From: Methanosaeta sp. PtaU1.Bin060
GTDB lineage: Archaea > Halobacteriota > Methanosarcinia > Methanotrichales > Methanotrichaceae
NCBI GenBank assembly: GCA_002067365.1
Contig: MVRK01000063.1
Coordinates: 1-34,300 of the forward strand
DNA: 34,300 nt
Reading direction: 5' to 3'
Shown: one piece after another, positions 7,508 to 15,421 of the stretch
Layout of the letters: every line of letters begins with the position of its first letter
Position numbering within the stretch: the first letter of the stretch is position 1
The notes under the pieces: generated by a model
The model's database searches: none
Told to the model about the DNA's origin: nothing
The model's input: the letters and a program-made list of their open reading frames with translations, nothing else
Made by a program: the position numbers and the translations under genes

Positions 7508-8326
7508 TTGAGGATAGGGGTCCTCGGCCCCGAGGGGTCGTACTCAGAGAAGGCAGCCCTCACCTGGCCGAAGCGACCGCCTGAAGCCACCTTAGTCTAT
7601 CTCAGGGACTTCGAGGAGGTCCTGAAGGAGGTGGAGAAGGGAGATCTGGAGGCGGGAGTCGTTCCCCTGGAGAACAGCCTTGAGGGCGCAGTCACAGTCA
7701 CCATGGACCTTCTCCTGCATCTCTCAGTCGTGATCGTCGGCGAGGTGAACCTCCCCATAAGACACTGCCTCGTAGGCAGGGGCGAGGGAGTGGTCAGGGT
7801 GATACTCTCTCACCCCCAGGCTCTTGCGCAGTGCAGGCAGTATCTCAAGGAGAACTATCCAAAGGCAGAGATCAGGACAACGGGCTCCACAAGCCACGCC
7901 GCGAGGCTCGCCCAGGAGTTCCCCGAGATGGCGGCGATCGCTGGCCCTGAGGCCGCAGCGAGGTACGGCCTGAGGGTTCTGGCGAGGGAGATCCAGGATG
8001 AGAGGGACAACGTCACCCGCTTCATCGTGGCTGGAAAGAGGATCCCTGAGCCGACTGGCAGGGACAAGACGTCGCTCATCATCTACCTGGAGCGTGACAG
8101 GCCCGGTGCGCTCTTCTCCATCCTCCAGGAGTTCGCTATGCGCTTGATCAACCTCACCAGGATAGAGTCGCGGCCTAGCAGACGGGAGCTGGGGGATTAC
8201 TACTTCTACATCGACCTTGAGGGGCATGTATGCGACAGGAATGTGAGCGAGGCGCTTGATGCTGTAAAGGAGAAGGCCGCGATGGTCAAGGTTCTCGGGT
8301 CGTACCCCAGAGCCTCTGCGCCGTAA
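7508..8326 (+). CDS. pheA: Prephenate dehydratase
   Basis: It converts prephenate to phenylpyruvate in phenylalanine synthesis. The first about 180 residues are the PDT domain: IGVLGPEGSYSEKAA at the N-terminus, VPLENSLEG, GSTSHAA, and the catalytic DNVTRF. A C-terminal ACT domain (about 185-270) contains DRPGALFSIL and ESRPSR, the phenylalanine-binding motif, so feedback inhibition by phenylalanine is expected. I choose TTG 7508 because the family sequence starts there and GGAG lies five bases upstream; the open frame extends to 7409 with Lys/Arg-rich sequence overlapping hmgA. Chorismate mutase is separate at 1949-2230. Confidence 0.94.
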   Translation: MRIGVLGPEGSYSEKAALTWPKRPPEATLVYLRDFEEVLKEVEKGDLEAGVVPLENSLEGAVTVTMDLLLHLSVVIVGEVNLPIRHCLVGRGEGVVRVILSHPQALAQCRQYLKENYPKAEIRTTGSTSHAARLAQEFPEMAAIAGPEAAARYGLRVLAREIQDERDNVTRFIVAGKRIPEPTGRDKTSLIIYLERDRPGALFSILQEFAMRLINLTRIESRPSRRELGDYYFYIDLEGHVCDRNVSEALDAVKEKAAMVKVLGSYPRASAP

Positions 8327-8406
8327 AGCCCCATCATTCTTTATTGACCAAAAGGATGAAGACAACCTCGCCCAAAACCAGGGCAAAATACTTCGGTGGC
8401 ACTAGG

Positions 8407-9039
8407 ATGCGCGGTGAGTTGATCCTGATTCTGATGCTGTTGCTGGCCTGTCCAGCATGGGCTGACCACAATGCAGGAAAGGTTGGCCCCTACAACATAT
8501 CCTTCGATATGAACACCACCCCGGATTACAAGGTCGTAGTCGAGATGCCCTCCCAAGGCACGACTGCCGACGGCGTCGCCTTCACCAGGTACAACCTGTC
8601 CATCGAGAAAGATAACTCCGATTACTTCGCGTGGCTGATCCTGACGGAATATGAGAGGCCGATGATCGCCAACATCACCGCCAACGCCGAGATTGTTGCC
8701 ATAGCCCTTCAGGGGGCGGGGGCGGACCAGCCCAAGTTCTACCAGCCCCTGATCGACGGACAGCCGGGGGTTCTGGGAAGCTTCAGGTTCCAGAGCGAGA
8801 CAAAGGGGGTCCAGCTCGGACAGCAGGTGGCGAATCAGGCCAGCCAGCAGGCCCAGATCGTAGTGGCCGCCAGCTACTCGCCCGACGGCAGGGTCATGGA
8901 GGAGGGATCGTATCGCGGCCGTCTGAACTTCCGGATCATCTCCACCTTTCCCTGGGAGGTGACGAGGGATCTGCTCTACACCCTTCACATCGATGTCCCC
9001 GCAGAGCTGCTCAACTCCTCACTCAACTCTTCGACCTGA
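8407..9039 (+). CDS. Secreted protein of unknown function
   Basis: A 210-residue protein starting at ATG 8407 with a clear signal peptide (MRGELILILMLLLACPAWA, cleavage likely after AWA). The mature part is rich in beta-strand-type sequence and carries several N-x-S/T sites (NIS, NLS, NIT, NSS), consistent with an N-glycosylated exported protein. No domain is recognised. A TTG at 8344 would add 21 basic residues in front of the signal peptide and is less likely. It is 80 bases downstream of pheA on the same strand. An exceptional hairpin lies 50 bases after its stop. Confidence 0.75.
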   Translation: MRGELILILMLLLACPAWADHNAGKVGPYNISFDMNTTPDYKVVVEMPSQGTTADGVAFTRYNLSIEKDNSDYFAWLILTEYERPMIANITANAEIVAIALQGAGADQPKFYQPLIDGQPGVLGSFRFQSETKGVQLGQQVANQASQQAQIVVAASYSPDGRVMEEGSYRGRLNFRIISTFPWEVTRDLLYTLHIDVPAELLNSSLNSST

Positions 9040-9088
9040 TGCGAAGTGACGGCGATGCTCGCCCTCGCCCCAGATCCCTTTGATCGTG

Positions 9089-9115
9089 ATTCCGGCGAAG
9101 AGCTCTTGCCGGAAT
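9089..9115. repeat. Strong nested inverted repeat (stem-loop)
   Basis: ATTCCGGC (9089-9096) pairs perfectly with GCCGGAAT (9108-9115), and the loop itself contains the perfect palindrome AAGAGCTCTT (98-107 of that kilobase), so 13 base pairs can form with one bulged G at 9097. No T-run follows, so a simple terminator is not obvious. It lies inside a 34-codon open frame (9055-9159) of doubtful reality. It may be a processing site, a small RNA or a DNA element. Confidence 0.55.
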
Positions 9116-9251
9116 TGGCCGGCTACATCGAATCTGCCGGGACTCATTTGAGGGGCTAAAGGATAAGGCATCATTTCCCAAGCATTATCAGCACCCTTCA
9201 CCTCATAGAGGGTTCATGTAAACATTAGGTGAAATCTACATAAAAATCATC

Positions 9252-9263
9252 CTTTAATATTTA
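9252..9263 (+). promoter_or_regulatory. Probable TATA box of the Tyr-rich secreted protein gene
   Basis: The run CTTTAATATTTA is centred about 30 bases before ATG 9288, predicting a transcript that starts at or just before that codon, between the two candidate starts. Confidence 0.5.
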
Positions 9264-9287
9264 GGCGATGAGTCTATGTTCGGAGGA

Positions 9288-9734
9288 ATGAATATAGCAA
9301 CCAAATTGATGTTCTTCGTCCTGGCGCTTTCGATGCTTATTGCGTCGGGCGCTGCCCAGGACGGCTCTGGATTCGGACACCCGCCCGGCTACATGGGCGA
9401 TGGAAGTGGCGCCCAAAATGCGGGCGACTGGCAGGATGGCAATGGTGGCGACAGACATCCCGGCGGTGAGAATTGGGGCGATCACCGTCATGACGGCCAT
9501 GATTGGCTGGGCGTTGGAGGGCACACTTACTACTGGTCGTACCCCTCATACTATGATTATGGATGGTATCCCCACTATACATACACGTACTATCCGACAT
9601 ACTACTATTACACCACGCCTGTGGCTCATACAACCTACCAATATGCTCCGCTGAATTACAACTGGTTCGATCCATGGTGGACAGCAAACGTCTACGGTGG
9701 ATCCTACACATTCAGCAGCTGGAGCTGGCTGTAG
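9288..9734 (+). CDS. Secreted Tyr/Trp-rich low-complexity protein
   Basis: A 148-residue exported protein of unknown family. A signal peptide (MNIATKLMFFVLALSML, cleavage near GAA/Q) is followed by a Gly/Asp/His/Asn-rich half and then a segment of 60 residues of which 20 are tyrosine, with many Trp and Pro, in YP, YY and WYPHY-like steps. The composition suggests a structural or adhesive envelope protein, perhaps cross-linked or metal-binding through His/Asp. I prefer ATG 9288 because the TATA box predicts transcription starting near 9284; ATG 9276 would add MFGG. A GGAGG stands only one base before 9288, too close for a usual ribosome site. It is followed by a T-rich bidirectional terminator. 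Confidence 0.7.
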   Translation: MNIATKLMFFVLALSMLIASGAAQDGSGFGHPPGYMGDGSGAQNAGDWQDGNGGDRHPGGENWGDHRHDGHDWLGVGGHTYYWSYPSYYDYGWYPHYTYTYYPTYYYYTTPVAHTTYQYAPLNYNWFDPWWTANVYGGSYTFSSWSWL

Positions 9735-9770
9735 GACTGCTCAACGAATGGTAGTCAGGCGCTACAGTTA

Positions 9771-9805
9771 AATTTTTTAAAAAATATGTTTTTTTCTAAT
9801 TTTTG
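9771..9805. terminator. T/A-rich bidirectional terminator region
   Basis: Between convergent stops the sequence is AATTTTTTAAAAAATATG followed by a run of seven T residues and another T-rich group. T-runs exist on both strands, which suits termination of the plus-strand Tyr-rich gene and of the minus-strand gene pair. Confidence 0.5.
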
Positions 9806-9838
9806 AGATTTTGATTTCGAAATATCGGCTTTGAGACC

Positions 9839-10234
9839 TTAGTCAGATTTGAAAAATCGCCAATCTGGCTGCTGCATGGCGTGCCTTATCTTCATCTCCA
9901 TGGCCGAAGACACAGGATAATTTCCGTCCTCATGGCCCACCTGCATCAGATCATCCTCGTCCATGTCAAGGGCGCTGTGATCCAAAACAAATGTCGAGGT
10001 TGCTGCCAGGTCTCCTGCCGTTATGATGGTGATCATGAGCCTCGTCCTCCTCTCGGCTATGTTGATGAAGAAGTAAGAGGCACCCTGCAGCTCCTCTAGC
10101 CTCTGTCCCAGAAGCTGGTAATCCTTAAGGGAGCGCACCTGGGTGAGGGCGAAAGCCTCGTCGAGGCTCAGGTCGAACATCACCCTCTCTGAATCGAAGA
10201 GAACCCTCTCAGGCTGAGCAAAGATGAGAGACAT
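9839..10234 (-). CDS. Hypothetical soluble protein (131 aa)
   Basis: No family is recognised. The body (MSLIFAQPERVLFDSERVMF onward) alternates strands and helices, has no membrane span, and contains an acidic patch DHSALDMDEDDL near residues 88-99. I start at ATG 10234 because GGAGGT precedes it by three bases and the sequence upstream looks non-coding; ATG 10306 or TTG 10309 would lengthen it by 24-25 residues. It lies about 100 bases (27 for the longer form) behind the lipocalin-like gene on the same strand and is probably co-transcribed. It may act with that exported protein, but nothing in the sequence shows how. Confidence 0.6.
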   Translation of the reverse strand: MSLIFAQPERVLFDSERVMFDLSLDEAFALTQVRSLKDYQLLGQRLEELQGASYFFINIAERRTRLMITIITAGDLAATSTFVLDHSALDMDEDDLMQVGHEDGNYPVSSAMEMKIRHAMQQPDWRFFKSD

Positions 10235-10333
10235 GAGACCTCCACAAGCCATCCAAGCGCCATTTCGCAAGACATCCCATTGCGGTCCAAGAGCGCACAT
10301 CCCCATCAAAAAGCAGGAAAAGGATTTTTGAGG

Positions 10334-11902
10334 TCAAAGACTCAGATCCACCTCCTGCCTGTCCTTGCCGAGGTCAGCCAGGATCTCTAAGCTCTTCGAC
10401 CTTCCGGCTTCGTCCCTGACCTCCAGCAGGACTGTGTCGCCCGTCGATATCCAGGGTGCATCGCTCTTTGCCAGATAGTCTGCATAATTGGAGTCGATGC
10501 TGAACCAGCCGTCCGCACTCGTTTCTGCTGTCTTGACACGGCTCGTCCTCTCGTTGGTGGCAGTAACTGTGAAGTTGATGGCCGATGTGTTGATGGCGCT
10601 GGCTGCTATAGCACTGGCGACTCCTGTCGCATTAGCTCCCGCACTATCAGCCACACTCTCGCCCGAGGCTGTTATGTTGGCAGCGATCGCATTTGCTGCA
10701 GTCAGGTCTGAATCTGTGACATTCGAGCCTGTGATGTTTGAGGCTGCGATTTTATTCGATGTCTCATTCGCGCTTTCGCCAGCTGTGACCCTCCCAAAGA
10801 TGGGGTGCAGCCTGTGAGTCGTGTACTCGGAGAAGCCCAGCTCATCGAAACTATAAACCACGGACGCCCGCGTTCTCAGGATTCCCCGGAAGCGGGAGAA
10901 CTGCTCGAAGATCACATAGCTTGGCTCCGGCGGCGGGTAGCTTACCAGCAGTGGCACACTCTTTTCGGCTTTAATGGTCAGATCGAGCTGGTAGTCTCCG
11001 TTCTCTGCCTGCACCCTGTAGCCTTGAGGATAGATTCTAGCAGTCGTCTGGTCGAAGGCAAAATCGGTGTAAGTGAGCTTTATCTGCTCTCCTGTGAACT
11101 TGATGAGGTCTTTACCGTACCTCACTCCGAGCATCGTGTTTCGCTCCTCACCAAGGATGTCGCCAAAAGTCAAGCTGAAGCCCTTGGCAGGGTCGGAAAC
11201 CTCTGCCCAGTTCCACTGGGGGTCGTTGAAGGCCCACCTTCCCCAGTTGTGATCATGGTAGCCCACAGCCGCGATCTCAAGGGTCCTCTCACCAAGGGTG
11301 AGAGTTCCTGTGACGTTGCCAGATGGGATGTAAACCAGCCACTTCATCCAATCCCCTTTGAGATGGCCGACATTGGCCTGAACAGGCGTCGCAAACCAGG
11401 GGGAGATGGCCGCAATGTACTGCAGGTCCCACCGGATGGGCTCTCTTGTGATGACGTCGTTCACCAAGCCCCAGACATTGAAGCTTCTGCCGTCCTGAGA
11501 GGAGATGCCGCTCTGGTCGATGTCCACATTCGGGCCGTTCTTATCTCCTCCGAAACCCCTGCTCTGCTGTATCCCGATAACTGGTGGCTTGCCGTCCTCC
11601 AGGACGACAGCTAGGACCTGAAGCTTCCGAAGCCCCGTCACATTCTCAGGATCGCTGATGAAGTAGCTGACAAGGAACTGAGTCTCATTCGAGATCCCAT
11701 TGAAGTACCACCACTCGTTGTAGATTTTGTCATCGATGCCGCTGTGCATATAGTGGTAGCCATCGTCCTTCAAAGAGGCATCCGCAGCAGCTCCTGTGCC
11801 GGATAGTATAGAAACAGTTACGGCCATCAAGACAGGCATCACCATCATCATCGCCTGAAACAAGCTTATGCAAAAGAGGCCTTGAGCCTTTCTCGTCCTC
11901 AT
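10334..11902 (-). CDS. CrtC/AttH-like lipocalin-domain secreted protein
   Basis: A 522-residue exported protein. After a long hydrophobic N-terminus (about 8-40, ending GTGAAADA) it shows the hydroxyneurosporene synthase/AttH pattern: YNEWWYFNG at 61-69 and YHDHNWGRW near 215-223, the paired beta-barrel motifs of the PF07143/Lipocalin_9 type. Such proteins are thought to bind or hydrate hydrophobic ligands; no carotenoid genes are nearby, so a substrate cannot be named. Residues about 375-450 are an Ala/Asn/Thr/Ser repeat with many N-x-S/T sites, inserted between the barrel and a C-terminal beta domain. A TATA-like TTATATTTT sits near 11966-11975, and GGAGGGAG precedes ATG 11902, so I prefer this to the longer starts at 11962 or 11968. 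Confidence 0.8.
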   Translation of the reverse strand: MRTRKAQGLFCISLFQAMMMVMPVLMAVTVSILSGTGAAADASLKDDGYHYMHSGIDDKIYNEWWYFNGISNETQFLVSYFISDPENVTGLRKLQVLAVVLEDGKPPVIGIQQSRGFGGDKNGPNVDIDQSGISSQDGRSFNVWGLVNDVITREPIRWDLQYIAAISPWFATPVQANVGHLKGDWMKWLVYIPSGNVTGTLTLGERTLEIAAVGYHDHNWGRWAFNDPQWNWAEVSDPAKGFSLTFGDILGEERNTMLGVRYGKDLIKFTGEQIKLTYTDFAFDQTTARIYPQGYRVQAENGDYQLDLTIKAEKSVPLLVSYPPPEPSYVIFEQFSRFRGILRTRASVVYSFDELGFSEYTTHRLHPIFGRVTAGESANETSNKIAASNITGSNVTDSDLTAANAIAANITASGESVADSAGANATGVASAIAASAINTSAINFTVTATNERTSRVKTAETSADGWFSIDSNYADYLAKSDAPWISTGDTVLLEVRDEAGRSKSLEILADLGKDRQEVDLSL

Positions 11903-12065
11903 CCTCGAATTCTCCCTCCAGGCCGCCAGCCAGAGAGAGGCTGACGTCTCTGATTGATGCATTCTCAAAATATAACTATTTTTTCAGACAAAGACAATCC
12001 CTTCAAAGGGCTATCATTTCAATGGCGATCTCCCCATTCAAGAGTGGCACTTCATCTCGGCCTTA

Positions 12066-12518
12066 TCAGGATCGATGCCAAGAAGCCTGCCGCCCTAGCA
12101 GCGCCAGAGCCTCCTCCGGTGTCTCGGCCCTCAAAATGCCAGGGATCGCCCAGCTCCTGAGGCTGACGACCGGCTTTCCCATCTTGAGGGCCAGGGCTAT
12201 CTCCGAGAGGGTTCCGTGCTCTCCGGGCAGGGCGATGACAGCATCGGCGCTCTTCACTATTATCACATTCCTGGCGTGGCCCATGCCTGTGGCGATGGCG
12301 ATGCCCACGCATCCGTTCGCGTCCTCTTTTTCCCCCGGAAGGATGCCCACTGTCAGGCCGCCAGCCTCCTCTGCGCCACAGCAGACTGCCTCCATCACAC
12401 CACCCAGGCCCCCGCAGAGGACGACGTGGCCATCCTCTGCCAGCAGCCTGCCCAGACGGCGCGCCTGAGCGCGAACCTCGGGGCTGCAGTCCCCGCCACC
12501 CACAACTGCTATCTGCAA
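12066..12518 (-). CDS. TIGR00725/SLOG-family nucleotide-binding protein
   Basis: A 150-residue Rossmann-like protein of the LOG/molybdenum-cofactor-carrier-like group. Signature segments are IAVVGGG at the N-terminus, LCGGLGGVMEAV (about 35-46), GHARN (about 80-84) and ALPGEHGTLSEIALAL (about 95-110), the PGGxGT-type loop of the SLOG superfamily. The natural ligand is unknown; lysine decarboxylase annotations for relatives are misleading. I choose TTG 12518: it has a perfect AGGAGGT ribosome site six bases upstream and the family sequence begins there. A TTG at 12557 would add 13 residues. It is transcribed away from lemA from a shared palindromic TATA element. Confidence 0.87.
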   Translation of the reverse strand: MQIAVVGGGDCSPEVRAQARRLGRLLAEDGHVVLCGGLGGVMEAVCCGAEEAGGLTVGILPGEKEDANGCVGIAIATGMGHARNVIIVKSADAVIALPGEHGTLSEIALALKMGKPVVSLRSWAIPGILRAETPEEALALLGRQASWHRS

Positions 12519-12568
12519 AAGAAAACCTCCTGAGCCAGTCGCTCGTTGCAGGGTCAAGATCTTAATAG

Positions 12569-12580
12569 TTAAATATTTAA
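12569..12580. promoter_or_regulatory. Palindromic bidirectional TATA box
   Basis: TTAAATATTTAA is a perfect 12-bp palindrome centred at 12574.5. It is 30 bases before lemA ATG 12605, fitting a nearly leaderless message, and 56 bases before TTG 12518 on the other strand, which leaves room for its AGGAGGT. It is the only strong A/T run in the 86-base gap, so both genes probably use it. Confidence 0.55.
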
Positions 12581-12604
12581 AGATGCTTTATCCTTGCTGA
12601 AATT

Positions 12605-13207
12605 ATGTCCGATTCTCTCATTCTTTTTGCCCTGCTGGCTCTGCTGCTGATCACAGCCATCTACTTCATCACCATCTACAACAGGCTCCAGAGCTTGAAG
12701 AACGGGGCAGAGGCCACCCTTTCTCAGATCAGGGTGGCGATGAAGAAGAGACTGGACATGATCGAGCAGCTTGTCGATTCTGTAAAGAGCTATGCCAAGT
12801 TCGAGAGGGATACCCTAGAGAAGATCACCAGCATGAGGACCAATCTTGTGAGTGCGAGACCCGACGAGCTGGCAAAGATCAACGGCGTCAGCAGAGGGCT
12901 GGTGGGCGATGTTCTGGCTGTCGCTGAGGGCTATCCTCAGCTCAAAACCTCCGAAGCTGTTACTGCTACAATGAACGCCATCAAGGATGTGGAGGACGAG
13001 ATCTCCAGATACAGATACACTTACAATAATATAATCCAGGAGTTCAATACCATGCGGGTCACTGTGCCGTCCAATATGGTCGCATCATTCTCAGGAATGC
13101 ACAAGATGGACTACCTGAACTTCGAGGAGGACGAGCTGAAAAGGCGGGGATATCTGACCACTGAGGGCGAGCTTGAGCCCGGAAGGCCCGAGGTAAAATG
13201 GGATTGA
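12605..13207 (+). CDS. lemA: LemA family protein
   Basis: A 200-residue membrane-anchored protein. One N-terminal span (about 5-24) is followed by the all-helical LemA domain: IYNRLQSLKNGAEATLSQIRVAMKKR, the DMIEQLVDSVKSYAKFE helix, a central helix with YPQLK, and ISRYRYTYNNIIQEFNTM near the C-terminus. Function in archaea is unsettled; LemA genes are often paired with TPM/DUF2207-type membrane proteins, and here a DUF2207 gene lies convergently 125 bases away. The start is leaderless by its distance from the TATA box. Confidence 0.93.
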   Translation: MSDSLILFALLALLLITAIYFITIYNRLQSLKNGAEATLSQIRVAMKKRLDMIEQLVDSVKSYAKFERDTLEKITSMRTNLVSARPDELAKINGVSRGLVGDVLAVAEGYPQLKTSEAVTATMNAIKDVEDEISRYRYTYNNIIQEFNTMRVTVPSNMVASFSGMHKMDYLNFEEDELKRRGYLTTEGELEPGRPEVKWD

Positions 13208-13331
13208 GAAAGATACTGCAACCCTGTTGATAGGGGGTGCCGCAGGCCAGGGCCTTCCCTTGGGACGATGATCACCGGAACCCAGGATATTCTTGTGGCC
13301 TGCCCGTATCAATCTTGAAAAAGAGAAGAGT

Positions 13332-15218
13332 TCACCTTGCGCCTCCACCGCCGCCACCTGATCCGCCACCGCCTCCAAATCCGCCTCCAGATCCACCGCC
13401 ATCTGAACCGCTGGATCTAGGTGCACTCGATGCATAGGCATGATCGAAGTGGGTATGCATGACGCCTACGCTGCCCGCTGCGACGGCTATTGGAATATTG
13501 ATATTCATCTCATCCATCGCCTTCTCTACGTTGTCTCCAACGCCCAGAGCAGTCCCATAGATCAGCCAATCCTTCCAGATGTTTATATCTTCAGGTACGT
13601 ATTTTTTTATCATGGCGAAGTCGGACAGGAAGTTCCTGAAGGCGTCCCATTCCAGCTTTTCCTTGTAGTAGTCCCCCTTCCATCTGCCGAAGAGTGCCGA
13701 AGGGGCGAATGCTGGGACCAAAGACTGAACCAGCAGGATCGCTATCGTCGCTGGTATCGGCTTGCTCAATAAGCCCACGATTAAAGAGCCAAACACAAAG
13801 AGAATGATAGCAATATAATAAAACGTTGTGAACATCGATTTTGCGCTGCCAGGGCGCGAGATGCCCAATGCCCTCAAGCTTCTGCCTGACACAAACATGC
13901 CGGGGATCTCGGGATCTTTATACCTGAACAGGTTGTTCAAGGTATTGCGGATCTCCTTGAGCTTTGAATTATCACTCTCTCTGGATCGGCTCCAAGATTC
14001 GACCATCCCCTCGAAGACACCGGCATCGAAGACCCCATTATAAGAGTATTTTTCAAGGAAGCTCAGTACGGCCTTCACATACTCATCATCCCCAGCCTCA
14101 TCAGCTTTGAGAATTCTTAATCTCGTGCCTGTTGCACTATCGATATCGATTATCTTTCGCTCATACAGATCCAGCAGTGTGGCATAAAATCCATCCCTAT
14201 CGAAATCAAAGCTGTCGCCCTTGAAGACATAGTTCACCAGCCAGGGTTTTCTTTTGCTCGGAAGATAGCTAAGAACACTTGGGACAGTGAACCTCTTCTC
14301 TCTGCCAAAGATGTAGAAGTAAAATGCCAAAGCTAACGGAAAGAGGATGACCAGAGCCCTCAGCACCTTGAGAATAATCAAGTCCAACATAGAGCCCTGG
14401 GCGGAGAGGGTTTTGTTATATATGTCGGAAATATACCTCGGGAAGCCGCCTATGAGATTGGAGACCTCGGGTTTGAGCAGCATCTCCACCTCAATCAGGG
14501 AGTCCTCAGGGCTGTAGCCTGTCATGACCCACGAATCGCCTGCCTTCTCGGCAGCCATGGACATATGAGGGAAGAGCCGAAGAATTAGGTTATCAGGATC
14601 GTGGATGGTTATCGTCGCCTGCCTGTAGAGAAGATGCTTGTCTGCGATCATCAGGTTCCAGTGCCAATATACATCGTCCCTCTCGATGGGCGGATGAATC
14701 CTGAAGATATAGCTTATCTGATACCTGCCCGGGCTCAGGTAATCAGGCTTAAAACATCCCGCCTCGCTGGGCAATGCAAGGGAGCGAATCGCGTTATTGT
14801 TGTCTGTAGAGCCAGTGCCTCCAGAAATGATGCTCACAGATCCGGAGCTGTTCTTCAGGTAGGCGATGGTACCTGAAGGCTGGCTGATATTTATCAGCTC
14901 GACATAAGGCCTATTGAGTTCCCCGAGAGAGAGGGGCAGCTTCCAGTTTCTATACAGCATTCTATATTTATCGCTGTCCACCTGATAAACGAAGCTCTCT
15001 ATGATGGTGCCATTCAGATAAACGTCGGCGCTGTACTCATCAACATATATGCCGTTGCTGAGCATGGCCCCAATCATGCTCCCAACAGAGTTGCCAAAGG
15101 TGCCTGGAACCCCTCCGGTGAGACCGAGCCCTACAGCGCCTATGAGAAAAACAGCAAAAACCGCCAAAGCTGCCTGTTGATTCTCACTCAGGCCCATTTC
15201 CGCTTTATTTAAACGCAT
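13332..15218 (-). CDS. DUF2207 predicted membrane protein
   Basis: A 628-residue membrane protein. The N-terminus has one span (about 16-36), then an extracytoplasmic beta-rich domain with DUF2207 features (residues about 55-265, IYVDEYSADVYLNG onward), a span near 285-305 (ILKVLRALVILFPLALAFYFYIFG), a cytoplasmic region, two further spans near 465-510, and a tail of almost pure Gly/Ser (SDGGGSGGGFGGGGG-like). That GGG tail is typical of the family. I choose ATG 15218 with GGTGG just upstream; TTG 15263 would add 15 residues. It faces lemA, with which DUF2207 genes are commonly associated. Role unknown, probably envelope-related. Confidence 0.88.
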   Translation of the reverse strand: MRLNKAEMGLSENQQAALAVFAVFLIGAVGLGLTGGVPGTFGNSVGSMIGAMLSNGIYVDEYSADVYLNGTIIESFVYQVDSDKYRMLYRNWKLPLSLGELNRPYVELINISQPSGTIAYLKNSSGSVSIISGGTGSTDNNNAIRSLALPSEAGCFKPDYLSPGRYQISYIFRIHPPIERDDVYWHWNLMIADKHLLYRQATITIHDPDNLILRLFPHMSMAAEKAGDSWVMTGYSPEDSLIEVEMLLKPEVSNLIGGFPRYISDIYNKTLSAQGSMLDLIILKVLRALVILFPLALAFYFYIFGREKRFTVPSVLSYLPSKRKPWLVNYVFKGDSFDFDRDGFYATLLDLYERKIIDIDSATGTRLRILKADEAGDDEYVKAVLSFLEKYSYNGVFDAGVFEGMVESWSRSRESDNSKLKEIRNTLNNLFRYKDPEIPGMFVSGRSLRALGISRPGSAKSMFTTFYYIAIILFVFGSLIVGLLSKPIPATIAILLVQSLVPAFAPSALFGRWKGDYYKEKLEWDAFRNFLSDFAMIKKYVPEDINIWKDWLIYGTALGVGDNVEKAMDEMNINIPIAVAAGSVGVMHTHFDHAYASSAPRSSGSDGGGSGGGFGGGGGSGGGGGGAR

Positions 15219-15421
15219 CCATCCACCACGGAATCGAAGTTTTTTTGCCCCCGTCACCTTCAATCTCCCTAAAATAATTGCATCACTATTTAGATATTTC
15301 GTATTACGAGAGATTCATCAATCAAATAGATTAGACATTGAAACATGAGTCGATGCTGTTTGCCGCTAGATCCTCATCATTTGGCGCAAGGTTCTTTATG
15401 CCCGCTAGGGGATAATTCTCT

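Noticed and set aside
9055-9159. 34-codon open frame after the secreted-protein gene
   Set aside because: No ribosome site, includes the strong hairpin, and has no supporting context; conservation data would be needed.
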